Assembly: GCF_036855935.1 (NCBI RefSeq)
Contig: NZ_JASPFK010000001.1
Span: 1,986,501 to 2,050,500 of the forward strand
Reading direction: 5' to 3'
Length of the DNA stretch: 64,000 nucleotides
DNA from: Sphingomonas sp. LR60
GTDB lineage: Bacteria; Pseudomonadota; Alphaproteobacteria; Sphingomonadales; Sphingomonadaceae
In this document: positions 17,799 through 26,115 of the stretch, in pieces
Layout of the letters: every line of letters starts with the position of its first letter
Position numbering within the stretch: position 1 is the stretch's first letter
The notes under the pieces: generated by a model
Database searches by the model: none
Seen by the model: the letters and a program-made list of their open reading frames with translations, nothing else
What the model was told of the DNA's origin: nothing
Program-made: the position numbers and the translations under genes

Positions 17799-18008
17799 TC
17801 AGGCGATGATGTCGGGGATCAACTGATCTTCGAGCGCAGCGATCTCGTCACGCAGCCGCAGCTTGCGCTTCTTCAGCCGCATCAACTGCAATTGGTCGGA
17901 CGAGCCGCCGCCTGCCAGCGCGGCGATCGCCGCGTCGAGATCGCGATGCTCCACGCGCAGCATCTCGACGCGCCGTTCCACCTCGGCGTCTTCGCCCCTG
18001 TCGTTCAT
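17799..18008 (-). CDS. YdcH-family (DUF465) small coiled-coil protein, copy 1
   Basis: A 69-aa Lys/Arg/Glu/Leu-rich helical protein: VEMLRVEHRDLDAAIAAL, then LQLMRLKKRKLRLRDEIAALED. The KKRKLRLRDEI core is the DUF465 signature. The ATG at 18008 starts MNDRGEDAEVE. A related gene lies divergently 165 bases away. The function of the family is unknown. Confidence 0.85.
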   Translation of the reverse strand: MNDRGEDAEVERRVEMLRVEHRDLDAAIAALAGGGSSDQLQLMRLKKRKLRLRDEIAALEDQLIPDIIA

Positions 18009-18173
18009 CCCGGCACTCCCGACGCCTGAGTCGCGCCTGCATAGCCGCCGCGCCCGTATGACGCGACCCGTCGTACGAAAGTCGCAGATGATCGCGTGCA
18101 AGCAAAAGTCACGGGACATATCCCCCGTTTCGTGATTTTCTTGCTCTCCCTCTCAACCACAAAGGAGACTGCC

Positions 18174-18332
18174 ATGCAGACTGCGCACATCTCGGCCCTC
18201 GAGGCCAAGCATGCGACGATCGACCAGCGCATCGCCGCCGAGTCGCAACGTCCCGTGCCCGATACGATCGTGCTTGCGGATCTGAAGAAGCAGAAACTAC
18301 GGTTGAAGGAGGAAATCACCTCCTCACACTAA
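18174..18332 (+). CDS. YdcH-family (DUF465) small coiled-coil protein, copy 2
   Basis: A 52-aa protein: MQTAHISALEAKHATIDQRI, then ADLKKQKLRLKEEI. AAAGGAGA precedes the ATG with good spacing, so this start is firm. It shares the KKQKLRLKEEI core with the divergent copy 1 but lacks its N-terminal extension and acidic tail. An intrinsic terminator follows. Confidence 0.87.
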   Translation: MQTAHISALEAKHATIDQRIAAESQRPVPDTIVLADLKKQKLRLKEEITSSH

Positions 18333-18345
18333 GCTGAGCAAGGTG

Positions 18346-18382
18346 GCGCCCGGTGGACACGTTCCGCCGGGCGCTTTGCTTT
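18346..18382 (+). terminator. Intrinsic terminator after YdcH copy 2
   Basis: Stem GCGCCCGG (18346-18353) pairs with CCGGGCGC (18367-18374), followed by TTTGCTTT. It lies between the convergent ends of the YdcH gene and the 18381-18812 gene. Confidence 0.75.
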
Positions 18383-18812
18383 ATGCCGCGCAGCCGATCA
18401 GCCCCGCGAGCGGCACCACGACCGTGTCGCGACCCTCGCGATCCAGCCGGAGCGTCGCCACCGGCACCGCCGCCCCGGCAGACAGGTTCTGGCGCATTTC
18501 CGCGGTCATCTGCACCGTCGCGACGATGTCGCCGCTGCGATAGACATTCTCCGCATTGAGGCCGAGCGTCGCCGCACCGGTCGCGCCCGTCCGCGGCAGG
18601 TCGATCACCTTTCCATCGATCGACACCCGCAGGGTCGCGGGATCGGCTGTCGCCATCGCCGCCAGCGTCCGCGTCGTCCCCGTCGAGAAAAGATAGGCGG
18701 CGCAACCGCGCGCGGGCAAAGCCTGTTGCGGCAGGGCGCCGATCGGCAAACCATCGATGCCGGGCGCGGGCGCAGCCGCCTGCGCCGCCATCAGCAGAAA
18801 CGCGAACTTCAT
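18381..18812 (-). CDS. Hypothetical secreted protein
   Basis: A 143-aa protein with a short signal-like start (MKFAFLLMAAQAAAPAPG), two cysteines (RGCAAYLF and the C-terminal GLIGCAA) and a beta-rich body (TLRVSIDGKVIDLPR, VATVQMTAEMRQNLSAG). Its ATG overlaps the stop of the prepilin peptidase gene (ATGA), so they are co-expressed. I do not recognise a family. Confidence 0.7.
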   Translation of the reverse strand: MKFAFLLMAAQAAAPAPGIDGLPIGALPQQALPARGCAAYLFSTGTTRTLAAMATADPATLRVSIDGKVIDLPRTGATGAATLGLNAENVYRSGDIVATVQMTAEMRQNLSAGAAVPVATLRLDREGRDTVVVPLAGLIGCAA

Positions 18813-19546
18813 ACCGCCATCCCTACCATGAGCAGCCACGCCGGGTAAGCCGCGATCGCGAGCAGCGTGCCGAGCGGCAAGGAGTCGTCCGCGGCGATCG
18901 TTCGCCCACCCAACCGCTGGACGAGTACCCAACCAAGCCCGACCAACCCCGCGACCAGCAGCACCGCCGGCAACATCCGCCAGCCGAGCGCGAGCCCGAT
19001 CGCGCCGAACAGTTTCGGATCGCCACCGCCCAGCCCTTCGCGGCCGCGCCATCGGCGATAGCCCGCGCCGACCAACCACAGCAGCGCGAAGCCTCCGATG
19101 CCGCCGATCACCCGCTCGCTCAGCGCAGGCGGAGCGAGCCACGCCCCCGCTGCCGCAACCAGCGCCAGGGCCGCGACCAGCGGATCGGGAAGCCAGAAGT
19201 CGCGCGCATCCATGACGGCGAGCAGCAACAGCAGCCACCCGAACGCTGCCCCCGCCAGCGCCGCCGGACCCGGCGCGACCAACGCCGCCGCGATACCGAC
19301 GCCCACGCACCCTGCCTCGATCATCAGGTGGAGCGGATCGATCCGCGCACCGCACGTCCGGCACCGCCCGCGCGCGACCAGCCACGACAGCAGCGGGATC
19401 AGTTCATGTGAACGCAGCGTCCGCCCGCAGCCATCGCACGCCGACCGCCCGTGCATGACCGACCGCTCCTGCGGCCAGCGCAGCGCGATCGTTGCGAGGA
19501 AGCTGCCGATCACGGCGCCCAGCACGCCCAACCCGAGCACCCACAT
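18809..19546 (-). CDS. Prepilin peptidase (A24 family)
   Basis: Bifunctional inner-membrane aspartyl peptidase/N-methylase for type IV prepilins or pseudopilins, 245 aa. Two CxxC zinc motifs at the N-terminal cytoplasmic loop (CDGCGRTL, CRTCGARI) and the two catalytic Asp motifs (MDARDFWLPD and GGGDPKLFG) are all present. About seven helices are visible. No pilus or secretion genes are next to it in the window. Confidence 0.92.
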   Translation of the reverse strand: MWVLGLGVLGAVIGSFLATIALRWPQERSVMHGRSACDGCGRTLRSHELIPLLSWLVARGRCRTCGARIDPLHLMIEAGCVGVGIAAALVAPGPAALAGAAFGWLLLLLAVMDARDFWLPDPLVAALALVAAAGAWLAPPALSERVIGGIGGFALLWLVGAGYRRWRGREGLGGGDPKLFGAIGLALGWRMLPAVLLVAGLVGLGWVLVQRLGGRTIAADDSLPLGTLLAIAAYPAWLLMVGMAV

Positions 19547-19554
19547 CCACCGTC

Positions 19555-19803
19555 TCAGCCCTGCTTGCGAATCAGATACCGATACACGCCGAAGCTGTTG
19601 ATGCCGAGCAAGACGCCATTCTGCACGCCCAGCGGTTCGTCACCGGTCAGCCACGCGCCGGTGATCCACGCGATCGACGAGGTCACGAAGATCGCCATGC
19701 CCCAGCCGGTTACCCGGCGGCCGTTATCGAGCGACACCATGAACGCGGCCGCGATCCCGCTGAGCGCCGCATACCATTTCAGCGCTTCGGCAATGGCTTG
19801 CAT
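19555..19803 (-). CDS. Small membrane protein, PQ-loop/SemiSWEET-like
   Basis: An 82-aa protein with three hydrophobic segments: ALKWYAALSGIAAAFMVSL, GWGMAIFVTSSIAWITGAWLTG and VQNGVLLGINSFGVYRYLI. The three-helix layout and GVLLGINSFGVYRYL resemble bacterial half-transporters of the SemiSWEET/PQ-loop type, but the PQ motif itself is not seen. It sits just upstream of the peptidase gene on the same strand and is divergent from the thiolase. Confidence 0.6.
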   Translation of the reverse strand: MQAIAEALKWYAALSGIAAAFMVSLDNGRRVTGWGMAIFVTSSIAWITGAWLTGDEPLGVQNGVLLGINSFGVYRYLIRKQG

Positions 19804-19882
19804 GAACAGGTGCGTAGTCGTTTGCTCCCTGCCGGACGAGCGCTTACATGCCGATCGAGATCAAGCGAGGAACCGCGGAATC

Positions 19883-21070
19883 ATGGCTACCGACCCCATC
19901 GTCATCCTGTCCTATGCGCGCACCCCGATGGGTTCGATGCAGGGTAGTCTCGCCGCTTTGTCGGCCAGCGAACTGGGCGCTGCCGCGGTGAAGGCCGCGG
20001 TCGAGCGCGCCGGTGTCGATGCCGCTGCGATCGAGCGCATCTACATGGGCAACGTCCTGTCGGCGGGCGTCGGCCAGGCTCCGGCGCGGCAGGCCGCAAT
20101 CGGCGCCGGGCTCGGCGAGCATGTCGAGGCGACCACGCTCAACAAGGTCTGCGGATCGGGGATGCAGGCCGCGATCCTCGGTGCCGAGGCGCTGGGCGCG
20201 GGCTCGATCGACCTGCTGGTCGCCGGCGGGATGGAGAGCATGACCAACGCGCCCTACCTGTCGAAGGCGCATCGCGGCGGCGCGCGCTTCGGGCACGACC
20301 GGTTGTTCGATCACATGGCGCTCGACGGGCTCGAGGATGCCTATCAGTCAGGCACCGCGATGGGCGTGTTCGCCGACGAAACCGCGCGCGACTATCAATT
20401 CACGCGAGAGGCACAGGACGACTTCGCGATCGCCTCGCTGACCCGCGCGCAAAAGGCGCAGGCGTCGGGCGCGTTCGACCGCGAGATCGTCGCGGTCGAG
20501 GTCAAGGGCCGCAAGGGCACCGTCACCGTCGCGACCGACGAACAGCCGACCAAGAGCGATCCCGCCAAGATCCCGTCGCTGCGCCCCGCCTTCAGCAAGG
20601 ACGGCACCGTCACCGCTGCCAACGCCTCGTCGATCTCCGACGGCGCGGCGGCGCTGGTGCTAACCCGCCTGTCGGTCGCGGAAAAGCTCGGCATCACCCC
20701 GGTCGCGCGGATCGTCAGCCACGCCGCGCACGCGCACGCCCCGTCGCGCTTCACCACCGCCCCGGTGCCCGCGATGCGCAAGGCGCTCGAAAAGGCCGGC
20801 TGGTCGGTCGGCGACGTCGACCTGTGGGAGGTCAACGAGGCGTTCGCCTGCGTCGCGATGGTCGCGATGCAGGAACTCGCGCTCGATCACGAGAAGCTCA
20901 ACATCAACGGCGGCGCCTGCGCGCTCGGCCATCCGATCGGCGCGTCGGGCGCCCGCATCCTCGCCACCTTGCTGGGCGGGTTGCAGACGACCGGCCAGAA
21001 GCGCGGCATCGCCTCGCTGTGCATCGGCGGCGGCGAAGGCGTCGCGATGGCGGTCGAACTGATGAGCTGA
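19883..21070 (+). CDS. Acetyl-CoA C-acetyltransferase (thiolase)
   Basis: Biosynthetic/degradative thiolase, 395 aa, joining or splitting acetoacetyl-CoA. The nucleophilic Cys is in NKVCGSGMQAA (about residue 90). The His is in GGACALGHPIGASGAR and the second Cys in ASLCIGGGEGVAMAVE near the C terminus. ATG at 19883 (MATDPIVILSYARTP). It could feed polyhydroxybutyrate or fatty acid routes; no pha genes are adjacent. Confidence 0.94.
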   Translation: MATDPIVILSYARTPMGSMQGSLAALSASELGAAAVKAAVERAGVDAAAIERIYMGNVLSAGVGQAPARQAAIGAGLGEHVEATTLNKVCGSGMQAAILGAEALGAGSIDLLVAGGMESMTNAPYLSKAHRGGARFGHDRLFDHMALDGLEDAYQSGTAMGVFADETARDYQFTREAQDDFAIASLTRAQKAQASGAFDREIVAVEVKGRKGTVTVATDEQPTKSDPAKIPSLRPAFSKDGTVTAANASSISDGAAALVLTRLSVAEKLGITPVARIVSHAAHAHAPSRFTTAPVPAMRKALEKAGWSVGDVDLWEVNEAFACVAMVAMQELALDHEKLNINGGACALGHPIGASGARILATLLGGLQTTGQKRGIASLCIGGGEGVAMAVELMS

Positions 21071-21081
21071 GCCGTCCCCGT

Positions 21082-21158
21082 CGTCATTGCGAGCGTAGCG
21101 AAGCAATCCAGGGCGTCCTGATCCGACTCTAGATTGCTGCGCTGCGCCCGCAGTGACG
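21082..21158. repeat. Palindromic repeat, GTCATTGCGAGCGTAGCGAAG type, copy 2
   Basis: Left arm identical over about 28 bases to the copy at 17074. The right arm has diverged (AGATTGCTGCGCTGCGCCCG then CAGTGACG). It sits in the gap after the thiolase gene. Confidence 0.8.
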
Positions 21159-21264
21159 CAAAACCCCAAGACAAATCATTGCACCCACCCGGATCAGGCC
21201 GCTGAACGGTTGCGCCCGGCGTCACTTCCGGCGATCCCCTCCCTGTTCCCAATCCCGAAGGAGG

Positions 21265-22911
21265 GTGTCCGCTTTGGAAGTCGTCTCGATCGTTCTGTTG
21301 TTGTTGTTTGCCGTCGTTATCAGCGGCGCGATCGCGCGCATCCTCCCGATCAACATCCCCGCCCCATTGGTCCAGATCGCGTTCGGCGCGGCGATCGGCA
21401 TGGCGGCAGACCTGCGCGTCACGCTCGACCCGGAGCTTTTCCTGCTCGTCTTCCTGCCCCCGCTGCTGTTCATCGATGGCTGGCGTATCCCGAAGGACGA
21501 GTTGCTCAAGGACGTGCCGGTCGTGGTCGAGCTTGCGCTCGGGCTGGTGCTGATCACCGTCATCGGCGTCGGCTTCTTCATCGACTGGCTGATCCCCGCG
21601 ATGCCGCTCGCCGTATCGTTCGCGCTCGCCGCGGTCGTCTCACCAACCGACCCGATCGCGGTGTCGGCGATTGCGGCGCGCGTGCCCATACCGCGCCGGA
21701 TGATGCACATCCTCGAAGGCGAGGCCTTGCTCAACGACGCCTCGGGGCTGGTCTGCCTGCGCTTCGCGATCGCCGCCGCGCTGACCGGCGCCTTCTCGCT
21801 TGCCGACGCCGCGGTCAGCTTCGTGTGGCTCGCCGCCGCCGGGATCGCGATCGGCGTCGTCACCACGCTGGCGATCACCCGCGCCAAGGCGTGGGTGTCG
21901 CGCCGCTTCGGCGAGGATATCGGGTCGCAGGTGCTGGTCAGTTTGCTGATCCCCTTTATCGCCTATATCGCCGCCGAACATGTCCACGCCTCGGGCATCC
22001 TCGCCGTGGTCGCGGCCGGGGTGACGATGACCTTCGCCGAATTGTCGCGCCAGGCGCTTCCCGCCACGCGGATGCGCCGCAATTCGGTGTGGGACACGAT
22101 CCAGTTCGCGCTCAACGGCATCATCTTCGTGCTGCTCGGCGAGCAATTGCCGGTGATCCTCGCCGGCGCGCGCCAGACGGTGCGACTGACCAACCACGAC
22201 AATCCGTGGTGGCTGGCGCTCTACGTGCTGGCGATCGTCGCGGTGCTCGGCGGCCTGCGCTTCCTGTGGGTGTGGGTGTCGTTCCGGTTGACGGTGCTGC
22301 GCCGGAGCGTCGACGATTCGCCGCTGCGCAGCCCCGACTGGCGCGTGTTCGCGGCGATGTCGCTCGCGGGCGTGCGCGGCGTCATCACGCTGGCGGGCGT
22401 TTTGACGCTCCCGCTGGCGATGAGCGACGGATCGCCCTTCCCCGCGCGCGATCTCGCGATCGCGCTCGCCGCGGGGGTCATCATCGTGTCGCTGGTCGCG
22501 GCGAGCATCGGCCTGCCCTTGGTCCTGCGCGGACTCGCGCTGCCCCCCGAACCGTCGAAGCAGGGTGAGGAGAACCGCGCCCGCGTCGCGGCAGCGCGAG
22601 CCGCGATCCGCGCGGTGGATGGCGCGCAGCACGATCTGTCGCGCGACCGCGACGATCCCGACGTCTATGCAGAGGCCGCGACGCGGATCATGGACCTGTA
22701 TCGCGAGCGCATCCGCGTCCGCGTCGACGGTGAGCCAGAACTCGCGGTAATCCAGCAGAATGAGCGGATCGATCGACTGCTACGACTAGCGGCGATCCGT
22801 GCGGAGCGCGAAGAGGTGTTCCGGATGGAACGCGCCCGCGCGATCGGCAGCGAAACGGGCCGCAAGCTGACCCGCGAACTGGACCTGCTGGAAGGCCGTT
22901 TGCGGGGATGA
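21265..22911 (+). CDS. Na+/H+ antiporter (CPA1 family)
   Basis: Inner-membrane cation/proton exchanger, 548 aa, with about 12 helices and a charged cytoplasmic tail of roughly 120 residues (helical, rich in Arg/Glu). Motifs include LPPLLFIDGWRI, AVVSPTDPIAVSAI, EGEALLNDASGLVCLRFA and SLAGVRGVITLAG, which hold the conserved Asp and Arg of the NhaP/YjcE branch. It starts with GTG at 21265, with GAAGGAGG upstream. Likely pH and sodium homeostasis. Confidence 0.92.
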   Translation: MSALEVVSIVLLLLFAVVISGAIARILPINIPAPLVQIAFGAAIGMAADLRVTLDPELFLLVFLPPLLFIDGWRIPKDELLKDVPVVVELALGLVLITVIGVGFFIDWLIPAMPLAVSFALAAVVSPTDPIAVSAIAARVPIPRRMMHILEGEALLNDASGLVCLRFAIAAALTGAFSLADAAVSFVWLAAAGIAIGVVTTLAITRAKAWVSRRFGEDIGSQVLVSLLIPFIAYIAAEHVHASGILAVVAAGVTMTFAELSRQALPATRMRRNSVWDTIQFALNGIIFVLLGEQLPVILAGARQTVRLTNHDNPWWLALYVLAIVAVLGGLRFLWVWVSFRLTVLRRSVDDSPLRSPDWRVFAAMSLAGVRGVITLAGVLTLPLAMSDGSPFPARDLAIALAAGVIIVSLVAASIGLPLVLRGLALPPEPSKQGEENRARVAAARAAIRAVDGAQHDLSRDRDDPDVYAEAATRIMDLYRERIRVRVDGEPELAVIQQNERIDRLLRLAAIRAEREEVFRMERARAIGSETGRKLTRELDLLEGRLRG

Positions 22912-22915
22912 GGGC

Positions 22916-22969
22916 GTCGCCTCCCCGGTCCATCATTCCCGCCTTGGCGGGAAGGACGGCGGAGGCGAC
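22916..22969. terminator. Palindrome between convergent genes (bidirectional terminator-like)
   Basis: Outer arms GTCGCCTCC and GGAGGCGAC enclose an inner TTCCCGCC-TT-GGCGGGAA hairpin. It lies exactly between the antiporter and mutarotase gene ends. Confidence 0.6.
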
Positions 22970-22974
22970 AGGAC

Positions 22975-23325
22975 CTACCCCTGCTCCGCCAGCGAAAAGA
23001 TCCGCCGCGCCTCGACCCACTTCACCCCGGCATCGGCCCACGGCAAGCGGCGCTGGTAGGCGTCCATCTTCGCCTCCCACGCCTGCACGTCCGGGTCGGC
23101 CGCATCCGCCGCCGCCTTGGCTTCGGCATCGAAGGAAGCATCGGTCTCCATCACCATCACCAGCCGCCCGCCGGTGCGATAGATATCCATCGCCACGATC
23201 CCCGCCGCCCGGATGCTCGCAACGATCGGCGCCGGCACCGCGCCCGCGGCATGCCACGCCTCATAGGCAGCGACCGCCTCGGGCTCGTCGGCGATGTCGA
23301 CCAGCAGGACGTGGCGCTCGGTCAC
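22975..23325 (-). CDS. L-rhamnose/L-fucose mutarotase family protein
   Basis: A 116-aa protein of the RhaM-like mutarotase family (ferredoxin-like fold), which interconverts sugar anomers. Visible: AYEAWHAAGAVPAPIVASIRAAGIVAMDIYR and DPDVQAWEAKMDAYQRRLP. The GTG start at 23325 overlaps the stop of the hydrolase gene (GTGA). Last gene of the probable fucose operon; a similar mutarotase-like gene is found in other L-fucose loci. Confidence 0.85.
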   Translation of the reverse strand: MTERHVLLVDIADEPEAVAAYEAWHAAGAVPAPIVASIRAAGIVAMDIYRTGGRLVMVMETDASFDAEAKAAADAADPDVQAWEAKMDAYQRRLPWADAGVKWVEARRIFSLAEQG

Positions 23326-24167
23326 TGGCCGTACGCCACGACGGTCTGGCGCTGCTGCCCCAGCCCTTCGATCCCCAATTCCATCACATCGCCCGCCTTC
23401 AGGAACACCGGCGGCTTCTGCCCCATGCCGACGCCCGGCGGGGTGCCGGTCGAGATCACGTCGCCGGGCTGGAGCGACATGAACTGGCTGACATAGCTGA
23501 CGAGAAACGCCGGCTTGTAGACCATCGTCGACGTCGACCCGTCCTGGTAGCGATGGCCGTTGACCTCCAGCCACATGCCGAGCGCGGTCGGATCGGCGAC
23601 CTCGTCGCGCGTCACCAGCCACGGCCCGATCGGCCCGAACGTGTCGCACCCCTTGCCCTTGTCCCACGTGCCCTGGCGCTCGAGCTGGAATGCCCGCTCC
23701 GACACGTCGTTGATGACGCAATAGCCCGCGATGTGACGTTCGGCATCGGCCTCGTCGACATAGCGCGCTTCGGTCCCGATCACGATCCCCAGCTCGACTT
23801 CCCAGTCGGTCTTGGTCGAGCCCTTGGGGATCTCGACATAGTCGTCGGGGCCGATGATCGCGCTGGTCGCCTTGGTGAAGATCACCGGCTCGGTCGGCAC
23901 GCTGGCGCCGGTCTCGGCGGCATGGTCGGAGTAATTCAGCCCGATGCACAGGAACTTGCCGACCGCCCCGACGCACGGACCGTAGCGCTCGACCTCGACC
24001 ACCGGCAGCGTCGCCGGATCGATCGCCGCCAACCGCTCCAGCTCGGCCTCGCCCAGCGCCGCGCCCGCGATATCCGCGACATGCGCTGACAGGTCGCGGA
24101 CCTGCCCCTGCGCATCGACCATTCCCGGCTTCTCGGCGCCCGGCGCCCCGTAACGTACCAGCTTCAT
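23322..24167 (-). CDS. FAH-family hydrolase (probable 2,4-diketo-3-deoxy-L-fuconate hydrolase)
   Basis: Fumarylacetoacetate hydrolase-fold enzyme, 281 aa. The metal-binding Glu-x-Glu is in DWEVELGIVIG and an Asp follows in INDVSERAFQ. CIGLNYSDHAAE and GDVISTGTPPGVG are family hallmarks. In the oxidative L-fucose route such an enzyme cleaves 2,4-diketo-3-deoxy-L-fuconate to pyruvate and L-lactate. That assignment rests on the neighbouring SDR, dehydratase and mutarotase. Confidence 0.88.
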   Translation of the reverse strand: MKLVRYGAPGAEKPGMVDAQGQVRDLSAHVADIAGAALGEAELERLAAIDPATLPVVEVERYGPCVGAVGKFLCIGLNYSDHAAETGASVPTEPVIFTKATSAIIGPDDYVEIPKGSTKTDWEVELGIVIGTEARYVDEADAERHIAGYCVINDVSERAFQLERQGTWDKGKGCDTFGPIGPWLVTRDEVADPTALGMWLEVNGHRYQDGSTSTMVYKPAFLVSYVSQFMSLQPGDVISTGTPPGVGMGQKPPVFLKAGDVMELGIEGLGQQRQTVVAYGQ

Positions 24168-24177
24168 GCGCTTTTCC

Positions 24178-24909
24178 TCAGTTGACCCAGCCGCCATCGA
24201 TGACATGCACCGCACCGGTCGTGAACGCAGCGTCGTCGCTGCTCAGATAGGCGACCAATGCGGCAATCTCTTCCGCGCGCCCCAGCCGACCCATCGGCTG
24301 CCGCGCCACGAACGCCTGTTGCGCCGCCTCGTAGTCGCCGGTGTCGCGCAACCGTTGCTGCAGCGACGGCGTGTCGACCGTTCCGGGGCAGATCGCGTTG
24401 CAGCGGATGCCCTGCCCGACGAAATCGGCGGCGACTGCCTTGGTGATTCCGATCACCCCGGCCTTGGTCGCGGTATAGGCGAAGCGATTGGGGATGCCCT
24501 TCACCGAACTGGCGATCGACGACATGTTGACGATCGCCCCGCCACCCGCCGTCAGCATCCCCGGCAGCACCGCGCGGATCGTGCGCATCATCGCGGTCAT
24601 GTTGATCGCGATCGCCTGTTCCCATTCGGTATCGCTCAGGTCGAGGATCGTACCGGCGTGGACGATGCCTGCGATGTTCGCGAGCACGTCGATCCGACCG
24701 ATCTCGGCGACCAGCGCCGCGATCTGCGTCGCATCGGTGACGTCGAGCTGCCGCTGCTCGCACCCGTCCAGCCCCGCCAGCGCGCCCGGATCGACGTCGG
24801 TCGCGATCACCCGCGCGCCCTCGGCGGCATAGCGCAGCGCGGCGGCGCGCCCGATCCCGTTGCCCGCCGCGGTGATCAGCGCGACCTTGCCCTTCAACCG
24901 GCCTTCCAT
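24178..24909 (-). CDS. SDR oxidoreductase (probable 2-keto-3-deoxy-L-fuconate dehydrogenase)
   Basis: Classical short-chain dehydrogenase, 243 aa: TAAGNGIGR cofactor site, ANIAGIV in place of NNAG, catalytic Ser in NMSSIASSVKG, and YTATKAGVIG (YxxxK). The Asp after beta-2 (TDVD) favours NAD. The sequence style resembles the 2-keto-3-deoxy-L-fuconate dehydrogenase/DHRS6 branch. It starts 3 bases after the dehydratase stop. Confidence 0.88.
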   Translation of the reverse strand: MEGRLKGKVALITAAGNGIGRAAALRYAAEGARVIATDVDPGALAGLDGCEQRQLDVTDATQIAALVAEIGRIDVLANIAGIVHAGTILDLSDTEWEQAIAINMTAMMRTIRAVLPGMLTAGGGAIVNMSSIASSVKGIPNRFAYTATKAGVIGITKAVAADFVGQGIRCNAICPGTVDTPSLQQRLRDTGDYEAAQQAFVARQPMGRLGRAEEIAALVAYLSSDDAAFTTGAVHVIDGGWVN

Positions 24910-24912
24910 CGA

Positions 24913-26115
24913 TTAACTCCGTGCAGCGACCGGCAGGCATGCCGGCCCCACCGGGTCGAATGCCTTGTAGGTCAGGATGAATTCGCGGTGGCCCAGCGCC
25001 TCGGACACGCTCGGCTGCCCGGCGGCCACCGCCATGATCGCATCGACGATCTCCGCGCCGACCTCGTCGAGCGTCGCCTCGCCTTCGAGGATGCGCCCGG
25101 CGTTGATGTCCATGTCCGCCGCCAACCGCCGTGCCGTCTCCGGATTGGCGCAGATCTTGATGACCGGCGCGATCGCCGACCCGACTACCGATCCGCGCCC
25201 GGTGGTGAACAAGGTCAGGTGACACCCGCACGCGATCATTTCGACGATCTCGGCATTGTCGGAGATGTTCGGGAAACCGAACCGCGGCTCTCCGTCCGGC
25301 ACGACGTCGAGCAGATACAATCCGCCCGCCGGCGGCACGTCGCCGGGCTTGATGATCCCGCTGATCAGCGACGATCCCGATTTGGAATACGCCCCCATCG
25401 ACTTCTCTTCCTGGGTGGTCAGCCCACCCTCGGCATTGCCGGGTGCGAAGCTGCCGAAGCCCATGATCGTGTAATATTGCTCCGCCTTGCGGACGCAGGC
25501 CATGATCTCCTCGCCCAACTCGGGGGTCAGCGCGCGGTCGGCCATGATCCCCTCGCAGCCGACGAGCTCGCCGGTTTCCTCGAAGATGCAGGTCGCGCCG
25601 TCCGCCACCAGCTTGTCGAACGCGCGCCCGACCGCAGGATTGGCAGTGATGCCGCTGGTACCGTCCGACCCGCCGCAGATCGTTCCGACGATCAATTCGT
25701 CGACACGCATCGGCACGCGCGGCACGTCGGCGATCTGCGCCTTGACCCGCGCCACCGCCGCCAGCCCGGCAGCGATCGTCGCCGCGGTGCCGCCGGTCTG
25801 CTGGATGACATACAACTCGACCGGGCGGCCGCTATCCTCGATCACCTTGGTCAGCCGCTCGCGATCGAAGCTTTCGCAGCCCAGCGACACGATCACCACC
25901 CCACCGACATTCGGGTGCGTCGTCACCGCCTCCATCACCCGCGCCGCATAGGCATTGGGGTAGCAGCCGGGAAAGCCGATCAGATGCACGTCGGCGTCAT
26001 CGGCCTTGTCGACGATCTTGCGCGCCACATGATGCGCGCACTCGACCAGATACGCGACCGCGACGGTGTTGCGGATGCCCTTGCGCCCGTCGGCGCGCTG
26101 CCACGCCTCGATCAT
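24913..26115 (-). CDS. UxaA-family dehydratase, large domain (probable L-fuconate dehydratase)
   Basis: A 400-aa protein equivalent to the C-terminal catalytic part of altronate dehydratase UxaA. Markers are GRKGIRNTVAVAYLVECAHHVA, GCYPNAYAARVMEAVTTHPNVGGVVIVSLGCE, TICGGSDGTSGITANPAVGR and FEETGELVGCE, with cysteines and histidines that bind iron in the family. Related split UxaA genes occur in the Campylobacter L-fucose locus. The SAF domain normally paired with it is here fused to the upstream aldo/keto reductase, whose stop overlaps this ATG. The substrate is inferred. Confidence 0.86.
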   Translation of the reverse strand: MIEAWQRADGRKGIRNTVAVAYLVECAHHVARKIVDKADDADVHLIGFPGCYPNAYAARVMEAVTTHPNVGGVVIVSLGCESFDRERLTKVIEDSGRPVELYVIQQTGGTAATIAAGLAAVARVKAQIADVPRVPMRVDELIVGTICGGSDGTSGITANPAVGRAFDKLVADGATCIFEETGELVGCEGIMADRALTPELGEEIMACVRKAEQYYTIMGFGSFAPGNAEGGLTTQEEKSMGAYSKSGSSLISGIIKPGDVPPAGGLYLLDVVPDGEPRFGFPNISDNAEIVEMIACGCHLTLFTTGRGSVVGSAIAPVIKICANPETARRLAADMDINAGRILEGEATLDEVGAEIVDAIMAVAAGQPSVSEALGHREFILTYKAFDPVGPACLPVAARS

